Below, one piece after another: positions 25,537 to 33,230 of a DNA stretch of 63,402 nt. The DNA comes from Cytophagales bacterium (GTDB lineage: Bacteria; Bacteroidota; Bacteroidia; Cytophagales; 172606-1). The notes under the pieces are model-generated. The model saw only the letters and a list, made by a program, of their open reading frames with translations, searched no databases and was not told the origin of the DNA. Positions within the stretch are counted from its first letter, which is position 1. The number at the start of each line of letters is the position of its first letter. The position numbers were made by a program, and so were the translations under genes. The stretch is taken from NCBI GenBank assembly GCA_030446715.1, contig JAUJMU010000011.1:1-63402 (forward strand), written 5' to 3'.

Positions 25537-27483
25537 ATGAATACCCATCGTCTATTCATTGCCTGCCTGCTGGGTCTTTTCCTGGCGGGCTGCAATTCTG
25601 CCTTGCAACTCTATAAGAAGGGGGAAAGAAGGTCTAAGGCCGGCGAGTACCAGGTTGCCCTTGATCTGTACCAAAAGTCGCTGGCCAAAAACCCCAATTT
25701 TGCTCCGGCTCAGGTAAATTCCTCAGTAGCCGCTGCTTATCGGTTGTCTAACCGGATCAAAGAGGCCGCTCCGTTTTACCAGGCAGCCATTGCAGCCGGC
25801 AACAAGGAAGATTCGGTTATGTTCTATTACGGATATGCCCTGAAAGCGCAGGGAAAATACAAGGAAGCAGCCGCGCAGTTTGAGCAGTATCTGAAGTCTA
25901 CCCGCAATGTGCATCGGAAGAACCTGGCCAAGCGGGAGATTGAAAATCTGCCCCTGATCGAACAGATGGCGGGAGAAAAGACTTTCTACGAAATCGGCAA
26001 TGTAAGTGCATTGAATACCACGGCGGCCGAGTTTTCGCCGGTAGTGCAGAACGAGGAATTCATATTCACCTCATCCCGCAAAAACATGGTATACAAGGCC
26101 AATGGACTGGGCATGCTTGGCCTTTACAAATCCAGATTTTCCGGCGACAGCATTCAGGGCAACAGCATTGAACTGTTCAGCGACCAGCTAAACGTGAGCA
26201 ATGTGAATGAAGGCACGCCCACCTTTTCCAAAGACGGCAAAACCATGATTTTTGCCCGGGGCAACGTGGGTGGCCGCGTCAAGGTCAACAAGCCTACGGA
26301 TGTAAACCTGTATATCTCCCGGTTCAAGAACGGCCAGTGGTCGGAGCCCGAAATGCTGCCGCTGAGCAAACAGGAAAAACAGGAAGCCTGGGATGGTGCA
26401 CCGGCCCTGTCCACGGACGGCAAAACCCTCTACTTTGCCTCCAACCGGGAAGGCGGCCTCGGTGGGCTCGACATCTGGCAGGCCACTGCCGATGGAAGTG
26501 GTCGTTTTGGCCGCGTCCGCAATATGGGTTCCTCCATCAATACACCAGGCAACGAAATTTTCCCTTACGTATCCGACGACGGCCGGCTCTTTTTCTCCTC
26601 CGACGGACATCCCGGCCTGGGCGGACTCGATTTGTTCGTAGCTACGCGTTCAGCTGGTGAAGTTGCTGTGCGCAACATGGGCATACCTTTGAACTCTACC
26701 GCCGACGATTTCGGCATTATCTTCAAATCGTCCGTTGCCGGCTATTTTTCCTCCAACCGCGAGGGGGGCGCTGGTGATGATGACATTTATTACTTTGAAG
26801 ACAAGAAACCCGATTATAAAATTGTAAACTACTACCTGGCGGGTAAAACCGTAACCAGAGGCGGTGGTCAGGAGGCAGCTTTGGGCAGTACCAAGATCCG
26901 CATTATGGAGGGCGACAAACAGGTCAGTGAAACGACCACCGGCCCGGATGGTACTTTCAAGATCAAGGTAAAGGAGAGTCAGAACTACACCATCATTGCG
27001 GAGAAGCCTGAATACCTGATCCGGCGGGAGTTTTTCTCCATGTCCGGCAAGTCTATTCCCCAAGAGCAACTGGTGAAGCCCGTAACTGATACCACATATA
27101 ACATTACCATTCCGCTGGAGAAGCCGGAACTGAACAAGGTGTTTGTGGTGGAAAATATCTATTATGATCTGGACAAAGACAATATCCGCCCGGATGCCGC
27201 CGAAGAACTGGATAAACTCGTTGATTTCCTCAAAGATAACCAGAATATTTCCGTGGAACTTGGCTCCCACACCGATGCCCGGGCAACGGATACCTACAAC
27301 CAGGACCTTTCCCAGCGACGGGCTGAATCGGCGGTAAGGTATCTGATCGAGAATGGCATTGAAAAAACCAGAATCATAGCCAAAGGATACGGTGAAACAC
27401 AACTGATTGAGAAACAGGCTCAGTCGGAAGAGGAGCACCAGCGTAACCGTCGGACAGAGATAAAAATCACCGGAATCAGGTAG
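25537..27483 (+). CDS. PorE-like outer-membrane lipoprotein (TPR, PD40 propeller, CRD, OmpA)
   Basis: 648 residues: a lipoprotein signal with lipobox LAGC (Cys19), TPR repeats to about 150, PD40/WD40-like propeller blades (ALSTDGKTLYFASNREGGLGG, YVSDDGRLFFSSDGHPGLGG) to about 420, a carboxypeptidase-regulatory-like domain near 430-520, and a C-terminal OmpA peptidoglycan-binding domain (YYDLDKDNIRPDAAEELDKL, LGSHTDARATDTYN). This order is that of PorE, the type IX secretion protein that ties the machine to peptidoglycan. Paralogues of this type are common, so the exact role is an inference. It is monocistronic with its own terminator. Confidence 0.85.
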   Translation: MNTHRLFIACLLGLFLAGCNSALQLYKKGERRSKAGEYQVALDLYQKSLAKNPNFAPAQVNSSVAAAYRLSNRIKEAAPFYQAAIAAGNKEDSVMFYYGYALKAQGKYKEAAAQFEQYLKSTRNVHRKNLAKREIENLPLIEQMAGEKTFYEIGNVSALNTTAAEFSPVVQNEEFIFTSSRKNMVYKANGLGMLGLYKSRFSGDSIQGNSIELFSDQLNVSNVNEGTPTFSKDGKTMIFARGNVGGRVKVNKPTDVNLYISRFKNGQWSEPEMLPLSKQEKQEAWDGAPALSTDGKTLYFASNREGGLGGLDIWQATADGSGRFGRVRNMGSSINTPGNEIFPYVSDDGRLFFSSDGHPGLGGLDLFVATRSAGEVAVRNMGIPLNSTADDFGIIFKSSVAGYFSSNREGGAGDDDIYYFEDKKPDYKIVNYYLAGKTVTRGGGQEAALGSTKIRIMEGDKQVSETTTGPDGTFKIKVKESQNYTIIAEKPEYLIRREFFSMSGKSIPQEQLVKPVTDTTYNITIPLEKPELNKVFVVENIYYDLDKDNIRPDAAEELDKLVDFLKDNQNISVELGSHTDARATDTYNQDLSQRRAESAVRYLIENGIEKTRIIAKGYGETQLIEKQAQSEEEHQRNRRTEIKITGIR

Positions 27484-27505
27484 AAACCCGTCAATACCAA
27501 AAAGG

Positions 27506-27536
27506 AGCCGGAGGCATTTTGCTTCCGGCTTTTTTA
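27506..27536 (+). terminator. Terminator after the porE-like gene
   Basis: Stem AGCCGGA-GC/GC-TCCGGCT with loop ATTTT and a T6 tail, about 22 bp past the stop. Confidence 0.85.
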
Positions 27537-27667
27537 CCTTATCAGTAAAAAAACCAAATAAAGTCGAAGGAAACTTTCCTTTCAGAAGAATAAATAGTCT
27601 TATAGGAAGAGCTTACCGGAATTTTTCGTAAAATTCGGAAAATTTATTTTCGTAAACCACACTCCAG

Positions 27668-29182
27668 ATGTCAGATCAACAACAAAAGGATAATATGTCG
27701 AGGCGTTCCTTCGTAAAGGGAACCTCGCTGGCTGCTGCTGCCTTTACCATAGTCCCCCGCCATGTGCTGGGTGGACCGGGATTTACCGCGCCAAGCGATA
27801 AGCTGAACATTGCCGGTATCGGAGTTGGTGGTATGGGCCGGGCTAACCTGTTAAATCTCACCAGCCAGAATATTGTCGCCTTCTGTGACGTAGACTGGGA
27901 CTATACCGGCAAAGCCTATGACCGGCTGGATGCTGACGTGCAACGGGCTCAAACCCGGATTGGCGAAGCCAAAACCGACCAGGACCGCAAGTCAGCAACT
28001 GACCAGATGCAGAATGCCCAGCGGCTTAAGGAGCAATATGCAAAGGCCAAAAAGCATACGGATTACCGTAAAATGCTTGACGAGCAGAAAGACATTGATG
28101 CAGTCGTAATTGCCACACCTGACCACCTTCACGCCGTGCAGGCCGTTGCGGCCATGAAAATGGGCAAGCATGTATACGTGCAGAAGCCACTGACCTATAC
28201 TGTGCAGGAAGCCCGTGAACTGACCAATCTGGCCAGGAAAATGCCCAAAGTGGTGACGCAGATGGGCAACCAGGGCCACTCCAGCGATGATGCCCGGCTA
28301 ATCAATGAAATCATCCAGAGCGGCATGATCGGTGAAGTACGGGAAGTACACGTATGGACCAACCGTCCCATCTGGCCACAGGGCGTTGATATGCCTATGG
28401 ATACTCCTGCAATGCCCTCGACCCTGAACTGGGATATGTTTCTCGGCCCGGCTCCGCAGCGGGCTTACAACCCGGCCTACACTCCGTTTAAGTGGAGAGG
28501 ATGGGTAGACTACGGCGTTGGGGCACTGGGCGATATGGGAGCCCACCTGATTGACCACGTGGTATGGTCATTGAAGCTGGGTGCACCGTCAGCCATTGAA
28601 GCGTCGTCTACCCCATTCGGCAAGCGAAAGGATGCCGACGGGAAAGTAGTGAAGGACGCTGCCGGGAAAGACATACTTGAATCGTACCCGCTGGCGACTG
28701 TTGTGTACTACGATTTTCCGGCCCGGGAAAGCATGCCCGCCGTGAAAGTGACATGGTACGACGGGGGGCTGCTGCCACCCAAGCCGGAAGAAATGGGCGA
28801 TGAACCTGTTGACAAAGGAGGTGGCGTATTGTATATCGGCAGCAAAGGTAAACTCATGCACGGCACTTACGGCGCTAAACCTACCTTACTGCCCCGTTCT
28901 CTGATGAAGGATTTTAAAGCGCCGAAGCAGACCTTCGCCCGGATTGCAACCACCCATGAAATGAACTGGGTCAATGCCTGCAAGGACAATAAGGTGAAAG
29001 CCACCAGTCCGTTTGAATATGCCGGGCCGCTGACGGAAACGATGATACTGGGAATGGTTGCCCTGCGTACGCCCGGCCAGAAGGTGAAGTGGGATTCGGC
29101 TAACATGGTGTTCCCCGACAAACCCGAACTGAATCAGTTTGTAAAACGCGAATACCGCCAGGGATGGGCATTACCTCTGTAG
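27668..29182 (+). CDS. Gfo/Idh/MocA family oxidoreductase, Tat-exported
   Basis: 504 residues. The start carries a twin-arginine signal ([17 protein letters not shown], Arg-Arg near residues 12-13). A Rossmann NAD(P) region follows ([19 protein letters not shown]) and then the conserved [20 protein letters not shown] segment with the EKP-like catalytic lysine. This subclass of periplasmic sugar-like oxidoreductases is abundant in Bacteroidota and acts on unknown, probably carbohydrate, substrates. It stands alone between terminators. The start ATG at 27668 places the Tat motif at the usual distance. Confidence 0.9.
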   Translation: MSDQQQKDNMSRRSFVKGTSLAAAAFTIVPRHVLGGPGFTAPSDKLNIAGIGVGGMGRANLLNLTSQNIVAFCDVDWDYTGKAYDRLDADVQRAQTRIGEAKTDQDRKSATDQMQNAQRLKEQYAKAKKHTDYRKMLDEQKDIDAVVIATPDHLHAVQAVAAMKMGKHVYVQKPLTYTVQEARELTNLARKMPKVVTQMGNQGHSSDDARLINEIIQSGMIGEVREVHVWTNRPIWPQGVDMPMDTPAMPSTLNWDMFLGPAPQRAYNPAYTPFKWRGWVDYGVGALGDMGAHLIDHVVWSLKLGAPSAIEASSTPFGKRKDADGKVVKDAAGKDILESYPLATVVYYDFPARESMPAVKVTWYDGGLLPPKPEEMGDEPVDKGGGVLYIGSKGKLMHGTYGAKPTLLPRSLMKDFKAPKQTFARIATTHEMNWVNACKDNKVKATSPFEYAGPLTETMILGMVALRTPGQKVKWDSANMVFPDKPELNQFVKREYRQGWALPL

Positions 29183-29230
29183 GCGGGTTCCTGAACCTGA
29201 ATCAAGAAAGAGATTACAGCAAAATACAAC

Positions 29231-29263
29231 AAAAAAGCGCCAGAACATCTCTGGCGCTTTTCG
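29231..29263. terminator. Bidirectional terminator between the Gfo/Idh gene and recA
   Basis: Perfect 11-bp stem AAAAGCGCCAG/CTGGCGCTTTT with a 7-nt loop, A-run on one side and T-run on the other, between convergent genes. Confidence 0.85.
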
Positions 29264-29281
29264 TTTGTGCGGGTATAGATG

Positions 29282-30394
29282 TTATACGTCGGCAGCGAAA
29301 TTCTCAACTGCTTCTGTTGCTTCTTCCGGAGTAAGCGGCTCAATCGGAAGATCGGCGCCGGATTTCACCCGGTCACGGATTTTTTTCTCGATTTCAGTAG
29401 ACAATTCAGGATTATCCAGCAGCAGATTCTTCACGGCATCGCGGCCCTGACCAATCTTGTTGCCACTATACGAGAACCATGAACCAGACTTCTTGATGAT
29501 TTCAAGTTCCACGCCGAGGTCAATGATTTCGCCTACTTTAGAGATACCTTCACCGTACATAATGTCAAATTCCACCACTTTAAAAGGAGGCGCTACTTTG
29601 TTTTTCACCACCTTCACTTTGGTACGGTTACCCACTATGTTGTCGGCACCCTCCTTGATCTGACCGATCCGGCGGATATCCAGACGTACAGAAGCGTAGA
29701 ATTTAAGTGCATTGCCACCGGTAGTGGTTTCAGGATTGCCAAACATCACCCCGATTTTCTCGCGGAGCTGATTGATGAAGATGCAGCAGCAGCCGGTTTT
29801 GTTGATGGTACCGGTCAGCTTCCGGAGGGCCTGCGACATCAGGCGGGCCTGAAGACCCATTTTGCTCTCACCCATCTCGCCTTCCAATTCCCCTTTAGGT
29901 ACCAGGGCAGCAACGGAGTCAATTACAATGATATCAATGGCACCGGAAGAAATCAGGTTTTCGGCAATTTCAAGCGCTTGCTCGCCGTGATCCGGCTGGG
30001 AAATCAGCAGGTTTTCGGTGTCAATTCCCAGTTTCTGGGCATAGGCTTTATCAAAAGCGTGTTCGGCATCAATAAAAGCAGCGATACCGCCGGCCTTCTG
30101 AGCTTCTGCAATGCAGTGCAGGGTCAGCGTGGTTTTACCGGAAGACTCAGGACCGAAGATCTCGATCACCCTGCCGCGCGGTACGCCGCCGACACCAAGA
30201 GCAATATCAAGGCCCAGTGAACCCGTTGAGATAGCTGGCACGTCGCTCACCTTGTTGTCGCTGAGCTTCATTACTGTGCCCTTGCCATAGGTCTTGTCCA
30301 GCTTTTCGATAGTGGTTTGTAAGGCCTTTAGTTTAGCAAGTCTGGCATCGCCGCCGGCGTTTGCTTTTCCGTCTTTTTCTTTGTTGTCAGCCAT
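29282..30394 (-). CDS. recA: Recombinase A
   Basis: RecA polymerises on single-stranded DNA, drives strand exchange and stimulates LexA-type repressor cleavage. The 370-residue protein has Walker [10 protein letters not shown] at about residues 80-88, [15 protein letters not shown] (Walker B), and the L2 region [21 protein letters not shown]. An acidic tail ([14 protein letters not shown]) is normal. No intein is present. The 121 bp to the divergent aminopeptidase gene must hold promoters for both. I found no obvious LexA-type palindrome there. Confidence 0.98.
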   Translation of the reverse strand: MADNKEKDGKANAGGDARLAKLKALQTTIEKLDKTYGKGTVMKLSDNKVSDVPAISTGSLGLDIALGVGGVPRGRVIEIFGPESSGKTTLTLHCIAEAQKAGGIAAFIDAEHAFDKAYAQKLGIDTENLLISQPDHGEQALEIAENLISSGAIDIIVIDSVAALVPKGELEGEMGESKMGLQARLMSQALRKLTGTINKTGCCCIFINQLREKIGVMFGNPETTTGGNALKFYASVRLDIRRIGQIKEGADNIVGNRTKVKVVKNKVAPPFKVVEFDIMYGEGISKVGEIIDLGVELEIIKKSGSWFSYSGNKIGQGRDAVKNLLLDNPELSTEIEKKIRDRVKSGADLPIEPLTPEEATEAVENFAADV

Positions 30395-30515
30395 GTTTGA
30401 TTGAAATCTGTATAGATTATTGAGGTATGAAGTTACGCATTTTTACACACAAGAACAGGTAACTCCGGTAATTTATCTCTCATTTCCGAACCCGTAAAGA
30501 GCTAAAGTTCTAATT

Positions 30516-31574
30516 TTGACGTTATTGAAAAATGCAACGTTTCAGGCTGTGATCAGGAAGGTTTTTCTCGTTTTTCTGCTCGTTTTAATGGGTTTGGTTC
30601 TCTGGCAGTACCGCCTGGTGGAGTACGGAATTTCGCAGGCCTATGGTCAGCTCAGGATCATCCGGAACGCCCGTCCGCTGGAAGAATACCTGACTGATCC
30701 CACCTTTCCCGACTCGCTGAAGCAGAAGCTGGTGCTCATCCAGGAGATACGGCAGTTTGCGGTTGACTCCCTCGGCATCAACGAATCTGACAACTATACG
30801 ACTGTATTTAATCAGCAAGGCAAACCGGTGCTATGGATTGTGACGGCCAGCCCGCCCTATAGGCTTGAAGCCCTGGAGTGGAAGTTTCCGCTGATCGGCT
30901 CGTTTTCCTACAAAGGCTTTTTTGATTACCAGCGGGCAAAGCGGGACGAAGCCGTGTGGAAGGAGCAAGGCATGGATACGGAAATTGACGAAATATCCGG
31001 CTGGTCGACGCTGGGCTGGTTCAAAGATCCCATTCTCACCAACTGGCTGAGCCGCTCGGAGGGCCAACTGGCCAACCTGATCATCCACGAACTTACCCAC
31101 GGCACGCTGTACGTGAAGAACAACGTGGAGTACAATGAGAATCTGGCCAGCTTTGTCGGCGACCACGGGGCTACTCAGTTCCTGACCGTAAAGTACGGCA
31201 GGCATTCGCAGGAGTTCCGGCGGTACGAAGAAGGAAAGGTATTCCGGGAGAAATATTCTGAACACATTTTGCGCGGCTCCCGCCAGCTTGACAGCCTCTA
31301 TATGACCTTTCTGCCTCATTTTACACCGGCGCAAAAGGATACTTTAAAATACTCCCTTATCCGGCAGATCATCCGGTCGGCGGATACTCTATCTGTCAAT
31401 GGCAAGCCACGCCGCTGGAAATGGAAAGAACCCTTGCCCAATAACACATACTTTCTGGGGTACGTCCGCTACCGGGCGAAGCAGAATCAATTCGAGGAAG
31501 AGTTCAGAACCAGGTTTAGCTCCGATTTCAGGAAGTATCTCACTTACCTGAAGAAAACCTATCCCTCATTGTAG
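30516..31574 (+). CDS. Putative aminopeptidase (PF10023 type) with membrane anchor
   Basis: 352 residues. A hydrophobic N-terminal segment (VFLVFLLVLMGLVLWQY) anchors or exports it. The metallopeptidase motif NLIIHELTHGTLYVKNNVEYNENLA at about 188-212 supplies HExxH plus a downstream Glu. This matches the predicted-aminopeptidase family PF10023. The frame starts at TTG (30516) and no ATG is nearby that keeps the membrane segment, so a TTG start is likely. Monocistronic. A long perfect hairpin 208 bp downstream may end its transcript. Substrate unknown. Confidence 0.85.
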   Translation: MTLLKNATFQAVIRKVFLVFLLVLMGLVLWQYRLVEYGISQAYGQLRIIRNARPLEEYLTDPTFPDSLKQKLVLIQEIRQFAVDSLGINESDNYTTVFNQQGKPVLWIVTASPPYRLEALEWKFPLIGSFSYKGFFDYQRAKRDEAVWKEQGMDTEIDEISGWSTLGWFKDPILTNWLSRSEGQLANLIIHELTHGTLYVKNNVEYNENLASFVGDHGATQFLTVKYGRHSQEFRRYEEGKVFREKYSEHILRGSRQLDSLYMTFLPHFTPAQKDTLKYSLIRQIIRSADTLSVNGKPRRWKWKEPLPNNTYFLGYVRYRAKQNQFEEEFRTRFSSDFRKYLTYLKKTYPSL

Positions 31575-31989
31575 TAAAATCCTTGTCAGGTGAAGGTTTG
31601 GTTGCAGGCAACTGTTCCGAGGGTCTGAATACCCGGCCGGATATTCAGAATGTCCGTGAGTTTTTCATTCTCAGGTGCAACCATTGGGTATAGTTTAGGT
31701 GTCAATTGGGAGAATACTCCCTTCAGGGCTGATCAGACCATACAAAATCATCTAAGGATTACGTCACAACTTGCCGGAAAACAAAAGAGAACGGATGCCA
31801 TTGCTCAAAGCGAAGGCATCCGTTCTCTTTTGACAGGTTAGGTAATTCTCTGCACATGCGGTTGCAAAATGCTTGCTCACCAATCCTTACGGGTATGAGC
31901 AGCAGACTGCGCCCGGATCAGATAATTCCGGTGTTGTAATCTTATATAAAAACGGGGCGTAGTCTTTACCTGCCGTTGCTTTTTATGCA
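31575..31989. other. Gene-free region with a strong hairpin
   Basis: 415 bp without a credible gene, between the aminopeptidase gene and a convergent small gene. The main content is the hairpin at 31782-31832, listed separately. Confidence 0.5.
31782..31832. terminator. 18-bp perfect hairpin, likely bidirectional terminator
   Basis: CAAAAGAGAACGGATGCC pairs perfectly with GGCATCCGTTCTCTTTTG across a 15-nt loop. The arm ends are A-run and T-run. It lies between convergent genes. Confidence 0.7.
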
Positions 31990-32178
31990 TTACGCCTGTT
32001 TGGTACCGCTACTCTTCATCAGTCCGATTCCGGAGCTAAAGAAAATAAATCCCAGAATACCGAATATCCAGGGGCTTTGCGCAGTTACATTTTTACCGAA
32101 AATGCCAAACAACCCGATGCCTAAGCCAGTGGCACCCATCAGGACCAGAACAATTCCCAAAATACTTTTTGCGCCCAT
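31990..32178 (-). CDS. Small two-helix membrane protein
   Basis: 62 residues: MGAKSILGIVLVLMGATGLG then a second hydrophobic segment, IFGILGFIFFSSGIGLM, with a short polar C-terminus. The whole protein is two transmembrane helices joined by a short loop. No function recognised. The codon pattern and clean membrane topology argue that it is real and not a chance frame. The start at 32178 is preferred over the ATG six bases upstream only by analogy, so either is possible. Confidence 0.65.
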   Translation of the reverse strand: MGAKSILGIVLVLMGATGLGIGLFGIFGKNVTAQSPWIFGILGFIFFSSGIGLMKSSGTKQA

Positions 32179-32608
32179 AGTCACCCAAAAAATTTGTTTT
32201 CAGGCATTTACGGGAAACAAAAGGAGAAAGTTAAAGCTTAACTGACTTGAGCCGGCCTGATGCTGCTCCCTTTTCCCGGATTTATCAGGGAAAAGGAGCC
32301 GATACTCTGCATATTTTTTTGCAACTCTCAGGTGGAAACTGCCCGCCGGTAGAGAAAAGCCGGTAAAGAAAATATAAAAGGTTATAAATCAACGGAAGCA
32401 GTTCCGGAGAGAGATAAACCGGGATGTCCGAAACATGCCGCGAGTAGAATAGTTCAAGTTTATATTGGATTAATTAAATAGAAAAGTACGAGAAGTTGCG
32501 GAAACTCGTGATACTTTTGCACCCCTGCTACCTGGCAGCAGCTGCATCGCGTAGACTTATCACAGCTTCTGCCGTTGAAGATACAAGTACCAACAATCCT
32601 TCCCCGGA
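32179..32608. other. Gene-free region with a -7 box for the cyclophilin gene
   Basis: 430 bp between divergent genes without a credible gene. TACTTTTG at 32512-32519 fits TANNTTTG about 90 bp before the cyclophilin start. No further structure seen. Confidence 0.4.
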
Positions 32609-33085
32609 ATGATTACGGCAGAAATGCAGACCAGTAAAGGCGTAATGAAAGTTATGTTCTTTGAGGAGGATGCTCCCGGGGCGGTCCGGAATTTTATCAG
32701 GTTGGCAGAAAGCGGCTTTTACGACGGACTTACCTTTCACCGGGTCATTCCGCACTTTATCATTCAGACGGGTGATCCTTCCGGTACTGGTGCCGGTGGA
32801 CCCGGCTACACCATCAGGAGTGAAGTAACCGGCAGCCGGCAGTACCACGAAAGAGGTATACTGTCAATGGCGCTGGAAGGCAGCCGTACCAGTGGTTCGC
32901 AGTTCTTTATCTGCTGCAACCGCCTGCTGACTGCCCACCTTGACCGGGTGCATACGGTTTTTGGTAAGGTGATCGAGGGTCTGGAGATCATTGATAAAAT
33001 CGAGGCAGGTGACCTGATCAGAAAAGTAGTTATCCACCGGATTGGCGGGCTGGGGGTAGATGGATATACACAATTCGAGTTATAA
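32609..33085 (+). CDS. Peptidylprolyl isomerase, cyclophilin type
   Basis: 158 residues with the cyclophilin core: FYDGLTFHRVIPHFIIQTGD (catalytic Arg and the active-site Phe region), GPGYTIRSE, GILSMALEGSRTSGSQFFI and HTVFGKVIEGLEIIDKI. No signal peptide, so it should be cytoplasmic. It speeds proline isomerisation during folding. The 145 bp between it and dnaB, plus its own last codons, contain a cluster of DnaA-box-like 9-mers. Confidence 0.94.
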   Translation: MITAEMQTSKGVMKVMFFEEDAPGAVRNFIRLAESGFYDGLTFHRVIPHFIIQTGDPSGTGAGGPGYTIRSEVTGSRQYHERGILSMALEGSRTSGSQFFICCNRLLTAHLDRVHTVFGKVIEGLEIIDKIEAGDLIRKVVIHRIGGLGVDGYTQFEL

Positions 33086-33126
33086 TGTGGATAACTGTGT
33101 GGATAACATGGACGGGCAGTGGATAA
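33030..33126 (+). promoter_or_regulatory. Cluster of DnaA-box-like 9-mers before dnaB
   Basis: TGTGGATAA (exact complement of TTATCCACA) occurs at 33086-33094 and 33098-33106. AGTGGATAA is at 33118-33126, and TTATCCACC, in the other orientation, at 33030-33038. Four close matches in 97 bp are far beyond chance. DnaA could control dnaB here, or titrate, or this could be part of an origin. Confidence 0.65.
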
Positions 33127-33190
33127 GTGGGTGGAAATTCTGTTGAAAACTAAATTGTCTGGTGCATAGTCCGGATGAACGTGTATTCTT

Positions 33191-33198
33191 TATTTTTG
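33191..33198 (+). promoter_or_regulatory. Candidate -7 box for dnaB
   Basis: TATTTTTG fits TANNTTTG, 33 bp before the dnaB ATG and just downstream of the DnaA-box cluster, so DnaA bound there could affect it. Confidence 0.45.
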
Positions 33199-33230
33199 AA
33201 TGGTTGCCTTTTGTAACGTAGACCTGTTAT

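Noticed and set aside
31650-31841. A 63-codon frame ending in the 31.8-kb hairpin
   Set aside because: Its C-terminal third is the terminator-like stem, so coding use is unlikely.
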